Shown here piece after piece: positions 1-5,844 of a DNA stretch of 8,662 nt. The notes under the pieces were generated by a model. It worked only from the letters and a program-made list of their open reading frames with translations. It had not been told where the DNA came from and did no database searches. The DNA lies in the NCBI GenBank assembly GCA_937910665.1, contig CALEPR010000207.1, positions 1 through 8,662 on the forward strand, written 5' to 3'. The stretch is from an uncultured Selenomonadales bacterium (GTDB lineage: Bacteria; Bacillota; Negativicutes; Selenomonadales; Selenomonadaceae). The number at the start of each line of letters is the position of its first letter. The stretch's first letter is position 1. The position numbers and the translations under genes were made by a program.

Positions 1-270
1 ACCAATTTTTTTTAAAATTTTGTCCAACAGGCTGATTCCGTTTTCATCAGGCTTTGACCAAACTGTAAAGTAGTAATAAACCAATTTCCAACTTGGAAAA
101 TCTGTCGGCAACATTCGCCATTGGATTCCTCCACGAAGAACATACAATACCGCACAAAAAATATCGTACAAATCATATTTTCTCGGTCGCGTTTTCCTCT
201 TCGCTTTTTCCAAGTCGGAGCGAATGATTTCAAACTGTTCTCGTGTAATATCACTCGGATAGTTGTGCAT
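1..270 (-). CDS. IS5-family transposase, N-terminal part (3' end beyond window)
   Basis: Translation from the ATG at 268-270 gives 90 residues with no stop before the window edge. The protein begins MHNYPSDITREQFEIIRSDL, continues through a basic stretch (KAKRKTRPRKYDLYD) and the segment LRGGIQWRMLPTDFPSWKLV, and then reads YYYFTVWSKPDENGISLLDK. This is the typical N-terminal DUF4096-type region of IS5-family transposases, with the conserved G-Q-W-R-LP-DFP-W pattern. The catalytic DDE residues would lie further on, outside the window. An AGGAG box seven bases before the ATG supports the start. Many elements of this group split the transposase into two frames, so this could be an OrfA; that cannot be decided here. 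Confidence 0.88.
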   Translation of the reverse strand, partial: MHNYPSDITREQFEIIRSDLEKAKRKTRPRKYDLYDIFCAVLYVLRGGIQWRMLPTDFPSWKLVYYYFTVWSKPDENGISLLDKILKKIG

Positions 271-297
271 AATAATTCTCCTAAAATTTTTTTACTG

Positions 298-326
298 ATT
301 GTAGCACATTTTTCAGTTTTTAGACA
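298..326 (-). promoter_or_regulatory. Likely transposase promoter inside the IS end
   Basis: On the minus strand TGTCTA (321-326) is followed after exactly 17 bases by TACAAT (298-303). The -10 box is preceded by TG one base away, as in an extended -10. The predicted start of transcription lies about 20 bases before the transposase ATG. The -35 match is weak, and the assignment rests on spacing and position. Confidence 0.45.
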
Positions 327-331
327 GGTTC

Positions 332-422
332 TAACAAAATCCACAACTTTTTCCGCATATTTTTCCTGCAAGTCGTAAACTTGAATCAATTCTTCATCCG
401 TCCAATTTCCTAATGCGTTCAA
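332..422 (-). pseudogene. 5' fragment of an unrecognised small gene, interrupted by the IS
   Basis: From a TTG at 420-422 the frame reads NALGNWTDEELIQVYDLQEK and continues YAEKVVDFV, about 30 residues of charged, helix-forming sequence, before it runs into the IS end. An AGAGG box eight bases before the TTG, and a gap of only 15 bases from the virB10 stop, make it the next gene of the T4SS operon. The frame stays open through the IS, but its residues there come from an out-of-frame reading of the transposase. I do not recognise the family. The 3' remainder should lie beyond the far end of the IS. Confidence 0.65.
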
Positions 423-437
423 TTTTCAAACCTCTTT

Positions 438-1445
438 TCAAAATGTTATGTTATTCGTGACATAAACATTAAATTCATATCCCGGCTCTATCGTCACAGT
501 ATTTTCAACGTCCGCAGATTCCTTCAACATACTTGAAGTCATGCTTATCAAATTCGCCGTTGCTCCCTGTGCCGCAATTTGTCCCGCAGTGTATGTGTTG
601 TTGTTTGCCGAAACATTTCCCGCCGCCATTGAACCTAACGCCGCTATCGCAGAACCTATCGCTCCGGCTGATATTTTTTGTCCGGTATGGTGATGAATTT
701 TTCCGGCAACTCCCGAATAACCCGCTCCGTCTATTGCAACAATATTTTCCGAAATTGACCACGAACCGCCATTTGGTAAAGTCAACAATTTAAAAGTTAC
801 AGGTACTCTGCCGTTTTTGACAGATTTTCTTTCGTATGAGCCAACCAATTTGCTCCCTTGCGGTATCAAAAGTTTTGTTCCTGTCGCCGAATCGTAAACA
901 TCTGCCAAAACTTGTGCCATTACCTGCCCTTCCACGTCGGTATTTATTCCCGTCAAAAGTCTTACAGGAATTATTGTTCCTGCTCCGAGCGTTGAATCAT
1001 TCGGCTCATAGTATTCAGATTTTACTTGCATTGGCGAAGTTATTTTTCTTTCGTCGCTTGAAGTCGAATTTTGACTTTGGCTTGTTCCTTGACCGATTGC
1101 AAAAGAAATGGCGCATTTATATTTTTCGCTGTCATCTTGCGGACTGCTGTCAACTCTTGCGCCCAAATTTTCCGAAGTTTCTTCAGGAAGTTTCGGAATT
1201 TGCGTCGCCGCAGGTAAAACTTCATATTGTCCTTGAGGAATTACAGGCATTTGCGGCGGAGTTTCTGCTACATTTTCTTGATTCGCGGATTTTTTTGCAT
1301 TTTCTGCCGCCTGTCGCTTTAATTCCAATTCTTTTTCTTTGTTCATTGCCATCAGCGTTTCATAATCATTCGGCAACGCATTTTTCGACTTTTTAAGTAT
1401 CAGCAGGTTTATTTTTTCTTCCAAACTTTTTTTGAATGCACACAA
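438..1445 (-). CDS. trbI: TrbI/VirB10-family T4SS protein, lacking its N-terminal anchor
   Basis: VirB10/TrbI bridges the inner membrane and the outer-membrane core of conjugative T4SS. The C-terminal beta-barrel domain is well preserved. It has GAGTIIPVRLLTGINTDVEG (154-173 of the frame), VYDSATGTKLLIPQGSKLVG (183-202), a LPNGGSW segment and DGAGYSGVAG. A Gly/Ala-rich helical part follows (259-300), matching the VirB10 antenna region, and the end is TIEPGYEFNVYVT. A Pro/Gln-rich linker of about 90 residues precedes it. What is missing is the N-terminal cytoplasmic segment plus single membrane helix that VirB10 proteins need: the first 30 residues contain only the short run INLLIL. The frame's first possible start, a TTG at 1443-1445, has no ribosome-binding site. 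In this frame a stop lies 9 bases upstream of that TTG. The real translation start probably belongs to the leader frame at 1467. The gene is therefore likely 5'-damaged or needs a frameshift. Confidence 0.8.
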   Translation of the reverse strand: MCAFKKSLEEKINLLILKKSKNALPNDYETLMAMNKEKELELKRQAAENAKKSANQENVAETPPQMPVIPQGQYEVLPAATQIPKLPEETSENLGARVDSSPQDDSEKYKCAISFAIGQGTSQSQNSTSSDERKITSPMQVKSEYYEPNDSTLGAGTIIPVRLLTGINTDVEGQVMAQVLADVYDSATGTKLLIPQGSKLVGSYERKSVKNGRVPVTFKLLTLPNGGSWSISENIVAIDGAGYSGVAGKIHHHTGQKISAGAIGSAIAALGSMAAGNVSANNNTYTAGQIAAQGATANLISMTSSMLKESADVENTVTIEPGYEFNVYVTNNITF

Positions 1446-1467
1446 AAATACTTTTCAGCTTTTCCAA
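1393..1467 (-). other. Out-of-frame leader, probable original start of trbI/virB10
   Basis: Fifteen bases after the virB9 stop region a GAGG box leads, with eight bases spacing, to a TTG at 1465-1467. An in-frame GTG lies three codons earlier. The frame reads MEKLKSIFVCIQKKFGRKNK, then PADT, and stops at TAA 1393-1395. Basic, cytoplasmic-type sequence like this is what a VirB10 N-terminus normally looks like. A +1 shift would be needed to enter the long VirB10 frame. It could be the remnant of a deleted N-terminus, a single-base sequence error or a true short ORF; I favour a remnant. Confidence 0.55.
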
Positions 1468-1482
1468 CTTTTCCACCTCGAA

Positions 1483-2511
1483 TTAGTTTTTATGTTTGAT
1501 TTTGATAATTTCTTTATCTGAAATTCGCAATTCTATTTCGTCCGCTACTCTGTCCAAAACATAGCAGTTGTTGCGAATTTGATAATTCACCATGCTAATT
1601 CCTTTCTTGCCTTTGTTTTTGACAAAAACGCTCGGCAAACGCTTTGGCAATGAACTAAATTTCAAAATTGTCTTCTCGCCGTCGTCAAATACTGCGACAG
1701 GTTTACTGCCTGATTCGCCGCTGATTTTGTAATTGAAATTCAAAGATTCCACATTGCCACCGATTCCGCTCACTGTATTTTGTTCATTCCGAAAATTTAC
1801 CGCAGATTCTTCCTCATAACCGTAATTCCAAGTCACCATCGGATTGTACCGGTTGCTTGTATTGAGGATTAACTGATAACTGCGTTTGTTTGTCGTGATT
1901 ATTAAATTTGTCGTCGAAGTTTCCACAACAGGCTTGATATAAATATGCGGAACTCCGTCCACCGTCGCTTTTTCCACTGCCCACGCACTTGTATCTCCTC
2001 CGCCGACAAACGAAATGATTTCGCCTTTTTTCAGAGACAAATCTGTCAAGTAACCTACTCGACAATAAATTTTATAAAGTTGATTCGGCGCATATTTAAA
2101 AATCACCGTCGAATTATTTTGACTGTTTGCTCCGTCCTGCGTATAACTCACTCGCCTTGAACTCGGATTTACCAACGCCGCAGGATTGTAAGCAGGAATT
2201 TCATCACTCGCGCCTTTTACCTTTGAAGATTCCAAACGCTCCAACAGTGAAATAATTTTCTCCTGCATTTCCTGCTGTTCTTTAAATTTTTGATTCAGTT
2301 CGTCAATGCGACTGTTCACTTTTTTAAGTTCATTTTTTGAAATAATTTTCTTATTGCTGTCTTTCTTGTCATCTTTCGATTCAAAAACTTGTACTTTTTC
2401 TTCAGAAATATTTTGATTGGATTCTGCCGCCATTACTTCGCAATTATTGAACATTGTCGCCATTACCGCCAAAGCCAACGCAGTTTTATTGAAATTTTTA
2501 AATTTACTCAT
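1483..2511 (-). CDS. trbG: TrbG/VirB9-family T4SS protein
   Basis: VirB9/TrbG is the periplasmic protein that forms the outer-membrane core ring with VirB10. The 342-residue product begins with a signal peptide (basic start, hydrophobic ALALAVMATM, likely cleavage near VMA-A at residues 27-29). A charged coiled-coil segment follows (about 56-95, ending QEKIISLLERLES). The N-terminal CagX/VirB9 domain shows the hallmark RVGYLTDLSLKKGE at 151-164. The C-terminal domain (about 255-340) has PVAVFDDGEKTILKF, a V-N-Y-Q-I-R strand and YVLDRVADEIELRI, as expected. The length is slightly above the usual, because of the coiled coil. The ATG at 2509-2511 is preceded by GGAGG, which overlaps the virB8 stop region, so the two genes are probably translationally linked. 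Confidence 0.92.
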   Translation of the reverse strand: MSKFKNFNKTALALAVMATMFNNCEVMAAESNQNISEEKVQVFESKDDKKDSNKKIISKNELKKVNSRIDELNQKFKEQQEMQEKIISLLERLESSKVKGASDEIPAYNPAALVNPSSRRVSYTQDGANSQNNSTVIFKYAPNQLYKIYCRVGYLTDLSLKKGEIISFVGGGDTSAWAVEKATVDGVPHIYIKPVVETSTTNLIITTNKRSYQLILNTSNRYNPMVTWNYGYEEESAVNFRNEQNTVSGIGGNVESLNFNYKISGESGSKPVAVFDDGEKTILKFSSLPKRLPSVFVKNKGKKGISMVNYQIRNNCYVLDRVADEIELRISDKEIIKIKHKN

Positions 2512-2526
2512 TATTTTTGTCCTCCA

Positions 2527-3270
2527 TTATTTTTTGTTTATATTGGTCGTCGATTCAGTATTTACCGCCGACGCATCTTTCGACCATGAAAAGTCGCTAA
2601 TGTACATTCCTATCGGATTTTTCGATAACTGTTCCTCGTTGTCACTTTTGATTGTCTGTACCGTGAAAATTCCGCTGTATGGCGTAACTTTTTTCTCGCC
2701 GTTGCCTATCGTAAAAGTTTCTTCTGTCCAGCGAATTTGGTAAGAGTGACCGCCTTCCAACAGCAAGATTGTTGATATATTTATCTGAACTGTTTGATGT
2801 CCAAATTTTTCTGTCATCTTTTCGCTTTTCAACATTGTCTGCAATTTCACCGCCGCATCTTTTGTCAAAAATCCATACGACGCTGACAAATTTTCCTTGT
2901 AAACCACAGGATCAAGCGGAATTTCTCGCGTATTTTTCAAAAACTTTGACAAAAAATATTTATAGACCGCCTCTCCTGCTTGATAATGCGAGTTTGCCTC
3001 TACCGTCCCGACATTGCGAATTGCGCCCGTCATCGTATCCACTTCCACGACGTAAGGCATCACGTTTGAACTCAACGACTTGTAAACCAATCCGACCGTC
3101 AAAAAAATTATCACAGTAAGCAAGCCGACCAAAAGGCGACGCAAATTATAATTTTGTACGATAATTTCTCCTTCGCGTTCGTCCCATTTTCGCGCCGCTC
3201 TCGCCGCAGGACTTTCCGGCTCATAATTTGTAAATTTTTCCAGCTTGCTTAACAAATTTTTTATGTTCAA
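2527..3270 (-). CDS. trbF: TrbF/VirB8-family T4SS inner-membrane protein
   Basis: VirB8/TrbF is an inner-membrane scaffold of the T4SS with a periplasmic NTF2-like domain. The 247-residue product has a cytoplasmic N-terminus containing AARKWDEREGEIIVQNYN, one membrane helix at about 45-65 (LLVGLLTVIIFLTVGLVYKS), and a periplasmic domain. Conserved landmarks are the PYVVEVD strand near 72-78, RWTEE at 180-184 and NPIGMYISDFSW at 218-229. The last is the NPxG region typical of the TrbF branch. The start is a TTG (3268-3270) behind a weak GGGGA box. It fits the N-terminal length of the family, and no better start is visible. It lies between traF and virB9 in the same orientation. Confidence 0.9.
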   Translation of the reverse strand: MNIKNLLSKLEKFTNYEPESPAARAARKWDEREGEIIVQNYNLRRLLVGLLTVIIFLTVGLVYKSLSSNVMPYVVEVDTMTGAIRNVGTVEANSHYQAGEAVYKYFLSKFLKNTREIPLDPVVYKENLSASYGFLTKDAAVKLQTMLKSEKMTEKFGHQTVQINISTILLLEGGHSYQIRWTEETFTIGNGEKKVTPYSGIFTVQTIKSDNEEQLSKNPIGMYISDFSWSKDASAVNTESTTNINKK

Positions 3271-3303
3271 TTTTTATTTCATCCCCATTCAAAAAATTTT
3301 TCC

Positions 3304-3328
3304 AAATGTGCCCATTATGGGCACATTT
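3304..3328 (-). terminator. Perfect 10-bp inverted repeat between traF and trbF; attenuator or weak terminator
   Basis: AAATGTGCCC and GGGCACATTT form a perfect 10-base-pair stem with a five-base loop. On the minus strand the stem is followed by GG, five A and then six T, so the U tract is displaced. A hairpin this GC-rich stands out in the region. It could partly terminate transcription after the peptidase gene, protect an mRNA end, or be a protein-binding operator. It begins 12 bases after the traF stop codon. Confidence 0.5.
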
Positions 3329-3340
3329 AAGTTCCAACTT

Positions 3341-3835
3341 TCACAAAGTAAAAATTGGAATAACTTTAGTTTTTATCCGACTTGTCGGAATTACTCCTGT
3401 ATATCTGCCGTCAAATGACCTTTCGTTTGTCGCTATCGGCAAAATACAATCTTTCGGAACTTCAAAATTTCCTCTCAATCTCGGCAACTCTTTTCCCATA
3501 CTGTCTTTTTCAAAAACTTTTCCAATATATTTTCCCTCGATTTCAAAAGTCAATTTCTCCGAATCTATGGAATATTTTTCTCCTGCCGTCGCTCCGATTT
3601 TTTTCAAAAAATAATGCTTACCGTCACCCCATTCATTTTTCACTATCAAATTTTTTACTTCTTCAGGCGGCTCATAAATGATGCAGTCTCCGCAGTTATA
3701 TTCGCTGTCAAACGATTTCATGTACAAACCTGGCGGCAGACTTTCCGTCACGTTCAAATAAAATATCTCCGACAATCCCGCAAAACATACTCCCACCGCT
3801 CCACATAACGACAAGAAAATAAAAACTTTTTTCAT
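3341..3835 (-). CDS. traF: TraF-like S26 signal peptidase of the conjugative system
   Basis: TraF peptidases are S26-family enzymes that process conjugative pilin; in RP4 the enzyme also cyclises it. The 164-residue protein has an N-terminal hydrophobic segment (about 4-23), which anchors it with the active site outside. The nucleophile motif is NVTESLPPGLY, placing the catalytic Ser at 32. The general base is probably Lys78 in FLKKIGATAGE, and the last conserved box is SFDGRYTGVIP (140-150). All S26 landmarks are present and the length fits. A strong AAAGGAGGA box seven to eight bases before the ATG fixes the start. It is the first gene of the T4SS run and is separated from the upstream cassette by a long terminator. 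I see no convincing promoter in the 84 bases between. Confidence 0.87.
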   Translation of the reverse strand: MKKVFIFLSLCGAVGVCFAGLSEIFYLNVTESLPPGLYMKSFDSEYNCGDCIIYEPPEEVKNLIVKNEWGDGKHYFLKKIGATAGEKYSIDSEKLTFEIEGKYIGKVFEKDSMGKELPRLRGNFEVPKDCILPIATNERSFDGRYTGVIPTSRIKTKVIPIFTL

Positions 3836-3918
3836 GGCTGTCCTCCTTTCCGATTGCTTTCAAAAGTTTAGCTTGATTTTTGACTTCCAAAATCTTATTT
3901 TTTTGCTTTTTGACAAAC

Positions 3919-3955
3919 AAAAAAGACCTCAACGAATAATTTCGCTGAAGTCTTT
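3919..3955 (-). terminator. Rho-independent terminator of the UPF0175/PIN cassette
   Basis: On the minus strand AAAGACTTCAGCGAA pairs with TTCGTTGAGGTCTTT across a four-base ATTA loop. The 15-pair stem has two G-T wobbles and is followed at once by a T run (the six A at 3919-3924 on the plus strand). It starts 18 bases after the stop of the last cassette gene. The remaining intergenic sequence down to the traF ribosome-binding site shows nothing else convincing. Confidence 0.85.
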
Positions 3956-3973
3956 TCAAAATTTTTATCATAA

Positions 3974-4243
3974 TCATTTTTCCAACGCCGACTTGATATT
4001 TTTCAAATCATCTTCCAATTCTTCCTCCGTCTGATTGAAATAAGGCAGACCCATTTTGCCGTACAGCGTTATCAAATCCAATTTCCGCAAGTTCAAAAAT
4101 TCGGCGGCTTTACCGTATGAAATTGTTTCGTTCTGTATAAAAGGAAAAATTATCATGGCATTGCGTACCAAAATTTCCTGTTCAGTTTCTACCGCTACAA
4201 AAGGCTTTAATGCTTCGGGGATTGTAATTTGTACGTTTATCAT
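3974..4243 (-). CDS. UPF0175 family protein, second copy (antitoxin-like)
   Basis: UPF0175 proteins are small putative antitoxins with a strand-helix DNA-binding start and an HTH-like centre. This 89-residue protein begins MINVQITIPEAL. It then has EILVRNAMIIFPFIQNETIS and the central YGKAAEFLNLRKLDLITLYG, and ends with the acidic TEEELEDDLKNIKSALEK. The YGKAAE...GLP...EEELEDDL order is the family pattern. The ATG at 4241-4243 lies one base beyond the PIN stop codon. An in-frame GTG at 4250-4252 would overlap that stop, and the start between them is not certain. It differs strongly from the first UPF0175 protein of the cassette, so it is not a recent duplication. It may be a second antitoxin or the survivor of another toxin-antitoxin pair. 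Confidence 0.82.
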   Translation of the reverse strand: MINVQITIPEALKPFVAVETEQEILVRNAMIIFPFIQNETISYGKAAEFLNLRKLDLITLYGKMGLPYFNQTEEELEDDLKNIKSALEK

Positions 4244-4244
4244 G

Positions 4245-4757
4245 TCAGTCACTCATTTTTTCATTGTTCAAAATAAATTCATTTGCCGTTTTCAAGACAA
4301 TCTCCAATATTTTCGGACTTATGTAAAATCCTCTGTTCAACATTTCCTTCAAAATCGGCTTAATCTCTCCGATGATTTTTCGACTTTTTGCCTTCAACAA
4401 TACGCCCAATGTCCCTGTAACGGTGAATCCTAAAAATTTTGCAGTTTTTTTCGCCGCGTTGTCGTCAATTATCAATAAATCTGCTGAAATTTCTTTTGCC
4501 AACATCATCACTTCAACTTCACCGTCATGCAATTTTGCCTGATAAATTCTTCTGTCCGATTTATCTTTCACTTCAAAAATTTTTATCCAACTTAAATTTT
4601 GAGACAACTTCAATTTGGCATCGTCATTTTTGCTTGTAACTTCTTCAAAAACTACTTGCGGAATTATTATTTCTCCGTACATTTTTTGCAAAATATCCAA
4701 CCTGTCAATATTTCCCAAAATAATCAACGGCGTTGAATTAACTATCACTTTACGCAT
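4245..4757 (-). CDS. PIN-domain protein of the DUF3368 type (putative toxin)
   Basis: PIN proteins are Mg-dependent RNases; DUF3368 members are the usual partners of UPF0175 proteins. The 170-residue product opens VIVNSTPLIILGNIDRLDIL, with Asn7 where many PIN domains have Asp; N-S/T-P is common in this subfamily. Then come IIPQVVFEEV (30-39), HDGEVEVMMLAKE with Glu80, and LLIIDDNAAKKTAKFLG with Asp98/Asp99. TGTLGVLLKAK and the C-terminal NRGFYISPKILEIVLKTANE complete the DUF3368 signature. The ATG at 4755-4757 overlaps the end of the upstream UPF0175 gene by eight bases, behind a GAGG box, which indicates translational coupling. A start four codons earlier is possible but less well placed. 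Confidence 0.88.
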   Translation of the reverse strand: MRKVIVNSTPLIILGNIDRLDILQKMYGEIIIPQVVFEEVTSKNDDAKLKLSQNLSWIKIFEVKDKSDRRIYQAKLHDGEVEVMMLAKEISADLLIIDDNAAKKTAKFLGFTVTGTLGVLLKAKSRKIIGEIKPILKEMLNRGFYISPKILEIVLKTANEFILNNEKMSD

Positions 4758-5004
4758 TGTTTGCCTCACTCAAAAATTCTTCCTCGTTATCAAATTGAAA
4801 AATGGAAATATTTTTTTCGCCGAGATATTTTATAAAATCTTCCTCAGTCATTCCGGCAATTTCAGCGCAATAGCCGATTGATACGCCTTGATTTTTATAA
4901 TATTCCAACGCTACCAAGCGACGAATAAATTTTTCTGTTTCCGATTCATTCATTCTTGTATCGTACAAAATTGCTTCGGGAATTTTTACAGCTATCACAG
5001 ACAT
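4750..5004 (-). CDS. UPF0175 family protein, first copy (antitoxin-like)
   Basis: The 84-residue protein begins MSVIAVKIPEAILYDTRMNE. It has a helix around FIRRLVALEYYKN, the central VSIGYCAEIAGMTEEDFIKY and a C-terminal FDNEEEFLSEAN. This is the UPF0175 layout: N-terminal strand, helix, then an AAELAGM-like HTH part. The ATG at 5002-5004 has a perfect AAGGAGGAG box, which sets the start. A longer frame up to 5052 would place the promoter and ribosome-binding site inside the gene. It is first in the cassette and its stop overlaps the PIN gene start, the usual antitoxin-then-toxin order. The short leader and its inverted repeat suggest autoregulation. Confidence 0.85.
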   Translation of the reverse strand: MSVIAVKIPEAILYDTRMNESETEKFIRRLVALEYYKNQGVSIGYCAEIAGMTEEDFIKYLGEKNISIFQFDNEEEFLSEANNA

Positions 5005-5025
5005 CTGAATCTCCTCCTTGCGTTT

Positions 5026-5052
5026 ATTATACAAAAATTCGCCAATTTTCAA
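5026..5052 (-). promoter_or_regulatory. Promoter of the UPF0175/PIN/UPF0175 cassette
   Basis: A consensus TATAAT (5026-5031, minus strand) lies 22 bases before the first ATG. TTGAAA at 5047-5052 gives a spacer of 15; the overlapping TTTGAA or TTTTGA give 16 or 17. Transcription would begin almost at the ribosome-binding site (5011-5017), leaving a very short leader. Confidence 0.6.
5034..5049. repeat. Inverted repeat within the cassette promoter, candidate operator
   Basis: AAAATT and AATTTT are separated by CGCC and fill the space between the -35 and -10 boxes. This is where an autoregulatory antitoxin would bind. The arms are purely A/T in an A/T-rich region, so chance is a real alternative. 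Confidence 0.3.
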
Positions 5053-5056
5053 AACT

Positions 5057-5770
5057 TCATTCCAAAAATTTTTTCACATCGTCAAAAAAAATTTTCAAAT
5101 GTCTGCTGACTATGCTTTTATCGACGTTGCAACGCTCAGACAAAACTTCTATTTTTTCGTTCGGACTTTCGATTTTCGCCGAAATTATTTTTTTATGGAG
5201 CGAGTTTTCTTCATTGTCAAAAATTTTTTCAATCTCATTCAACAAGCAACAATATTTGTCATGCCTTGCCGCTATCACTTCTACCCAACCGCCGCTTATA
5301 AATTCTCTCTGCGAATCATATTTTTCAGCAAACTCCACAATCTTTTCCAACAAAATTATCATGTTCACAACCTTGTCCGGCTTAAAAATATCTTCATCGC
5401 CCAATTCATACAGCATAAATTCTGAAATTTTTTCCAGTATCGAATGGTGACGAATGTTCAACTGCGCCACCGATATATTCAACGCCAAAGATATTGCCAC
5501 AAGTTGCTTTTTATTTTTGTATTTCAGCAAAATAAATTCTTGTTCCTCCCCCGTCAGTGATTGATAAACAGCATCGACCATCATTTTTGTAAGTTCGATT
5601 TTCATCATTCGCGCATAAATTTTGCGGATACTTTCCGACGACAAATAATCACGACAATTTTTTTGAAATTCTACAATTTCCTGCGGCTTAAAATTTTCAC
5701 CGACAAATTTATTCTTCAACGCCTCTTCCGCAAGATATAATGTCAACTCCGGCTTTACTTTATGCAACAA
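5057..5770 (-). CDS. Unrecognised protein with two helix-turn-helix segments (sigma region 4-like)
   Basis: This 237-residue, mainly helical protein is soluble-looking and has no signal or membrane segment. At about 72-115 it reads SLTGEEQEFILLKYKNKKQL, then VAISLALNISVAQLNIRHHS and ILEKI. This resembles sigma-70 region 4 or ArpU-type regulators, in which an acidic E-E-x-x-F/L helix precedes the HTH. A second HTH-like stretch lies at the C-terminus (about 205-234: IEVLSERCNVDKSIVSRHLK). The start is placed at a TTG (5768-5770) because AAGGAGGA lies six bases upstream. An upstream TTG at 5788 would put that box inside the gene, and a TTG at 5767 is also possible. It stands alone between the parB terminator and the cassette promoter. 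A transcription regulator of the element is the likeliest role; I cannot assign a family. Confidence 0.75.
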   Translation of the reverse strand: MLHKVKPELTLYLAEEALKNKFVGENFKPQEIVEFQKNCRDYLSSESIRKIYARMMKIELTKMMVDAVYQSLTGEEQEFILLKYKNKKQLVAISLALNISVAQLNIRHHSILEKISEFMLYELGDEDIFKPDKVVNMIILLEKIVEFAEKYDSQREFISGGWVEVIAARHDKYCCLLNEIEKIFDNEENSLHKKIISAKIESPNEKIEVLSERCNVDKSIVSRHLKIFFDDVKKFLE

Positions 5771-5776
5771 AAAAAT

Positions 5777-5784
5777 TCCTCCTT
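5777..5784 (-). promoter_or_regulatory. Ribosome-binding site fixing a TTG start
   Basis: AAGGAGGA on the minus strand, six bases before the TTG at 5768-5770. It argues against starting the two-HTH gene at the TTG at 5786-5788, which would enclose it. Confidence 0.75.
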
Positions 5785-5790
5785 CCAAAC

Positions 5791-5822
5791 AAAAAAGGTT
5801 GCAAAAATTTTTCCCGCAACCT
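5791..5822 (-). terminator. Rho-independent terminator after parB
   Basis: On the minus strand AGGTTGC and GCAACCT form a seven-pair stem around a 13-base loop, followed directly by a T run (the six A at 5791-5796). The last stem A-T pair shares one base of the run. It lies 22 bases past the parB stop, so parAB is probably separated from the next gene, which must then have its own promoter or depend on read-through. Confidence 0.75.
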
Positions 5823-5844
5823 CCAAAATATTTTTCAAAACTTT

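Larger units (their letters stand above)
1..331 (-). mobile_element. IS5-family insertion sequence, transposase-proximal end only
   Basis: The element is recognised from the transposase N-terminus it carries (next entry). Its upstream end is placed near 331, where the minus strand reads GAACCTGTCTAAAAACTG. This resembles the start of a terminal inverted repeat, with a possible TTA target at 332-334. The other end lies outside the window, so the inverted repeat and target duplication cannot be confirmed and the boundary may be off by several bases. The element sits inside a small gene that starts at 422. Confidence 0.7.

Noticed and set aside
12..422. A single 136-residue minus-strand protein
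   Set aside because: Only the first 30 residues look genuine. From about 331 downward the sequence is an out-of-frame reading of the IS5-family transposase, whose true frame starts at 270.
836..1396. Long plus-strand open frame opposite virB10
   Set aside because: It is the antisense shadow of a clearly recognisable VirB10 frame and has no ribosome-binding site or protein-like motifs. The same holds for the plus-strand frames opposite parA (7484-7987) and elsewhere.
1410..1440. A -1 programmed frameshift at A-AAA-AAG in the virB10 leader
   Set aside because: The heptamer is in the right phase, but a -1 shift leads to a stop five codons later. The VirB10 frame needs +1.
3708..3977. 89-residue minus-strand frame covering the traF start and the cassette terminator
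   Set aside because: It runs through a strong terminator and the traF ribosome-binding site, and it overlaps traF in another frame without family resemblance.
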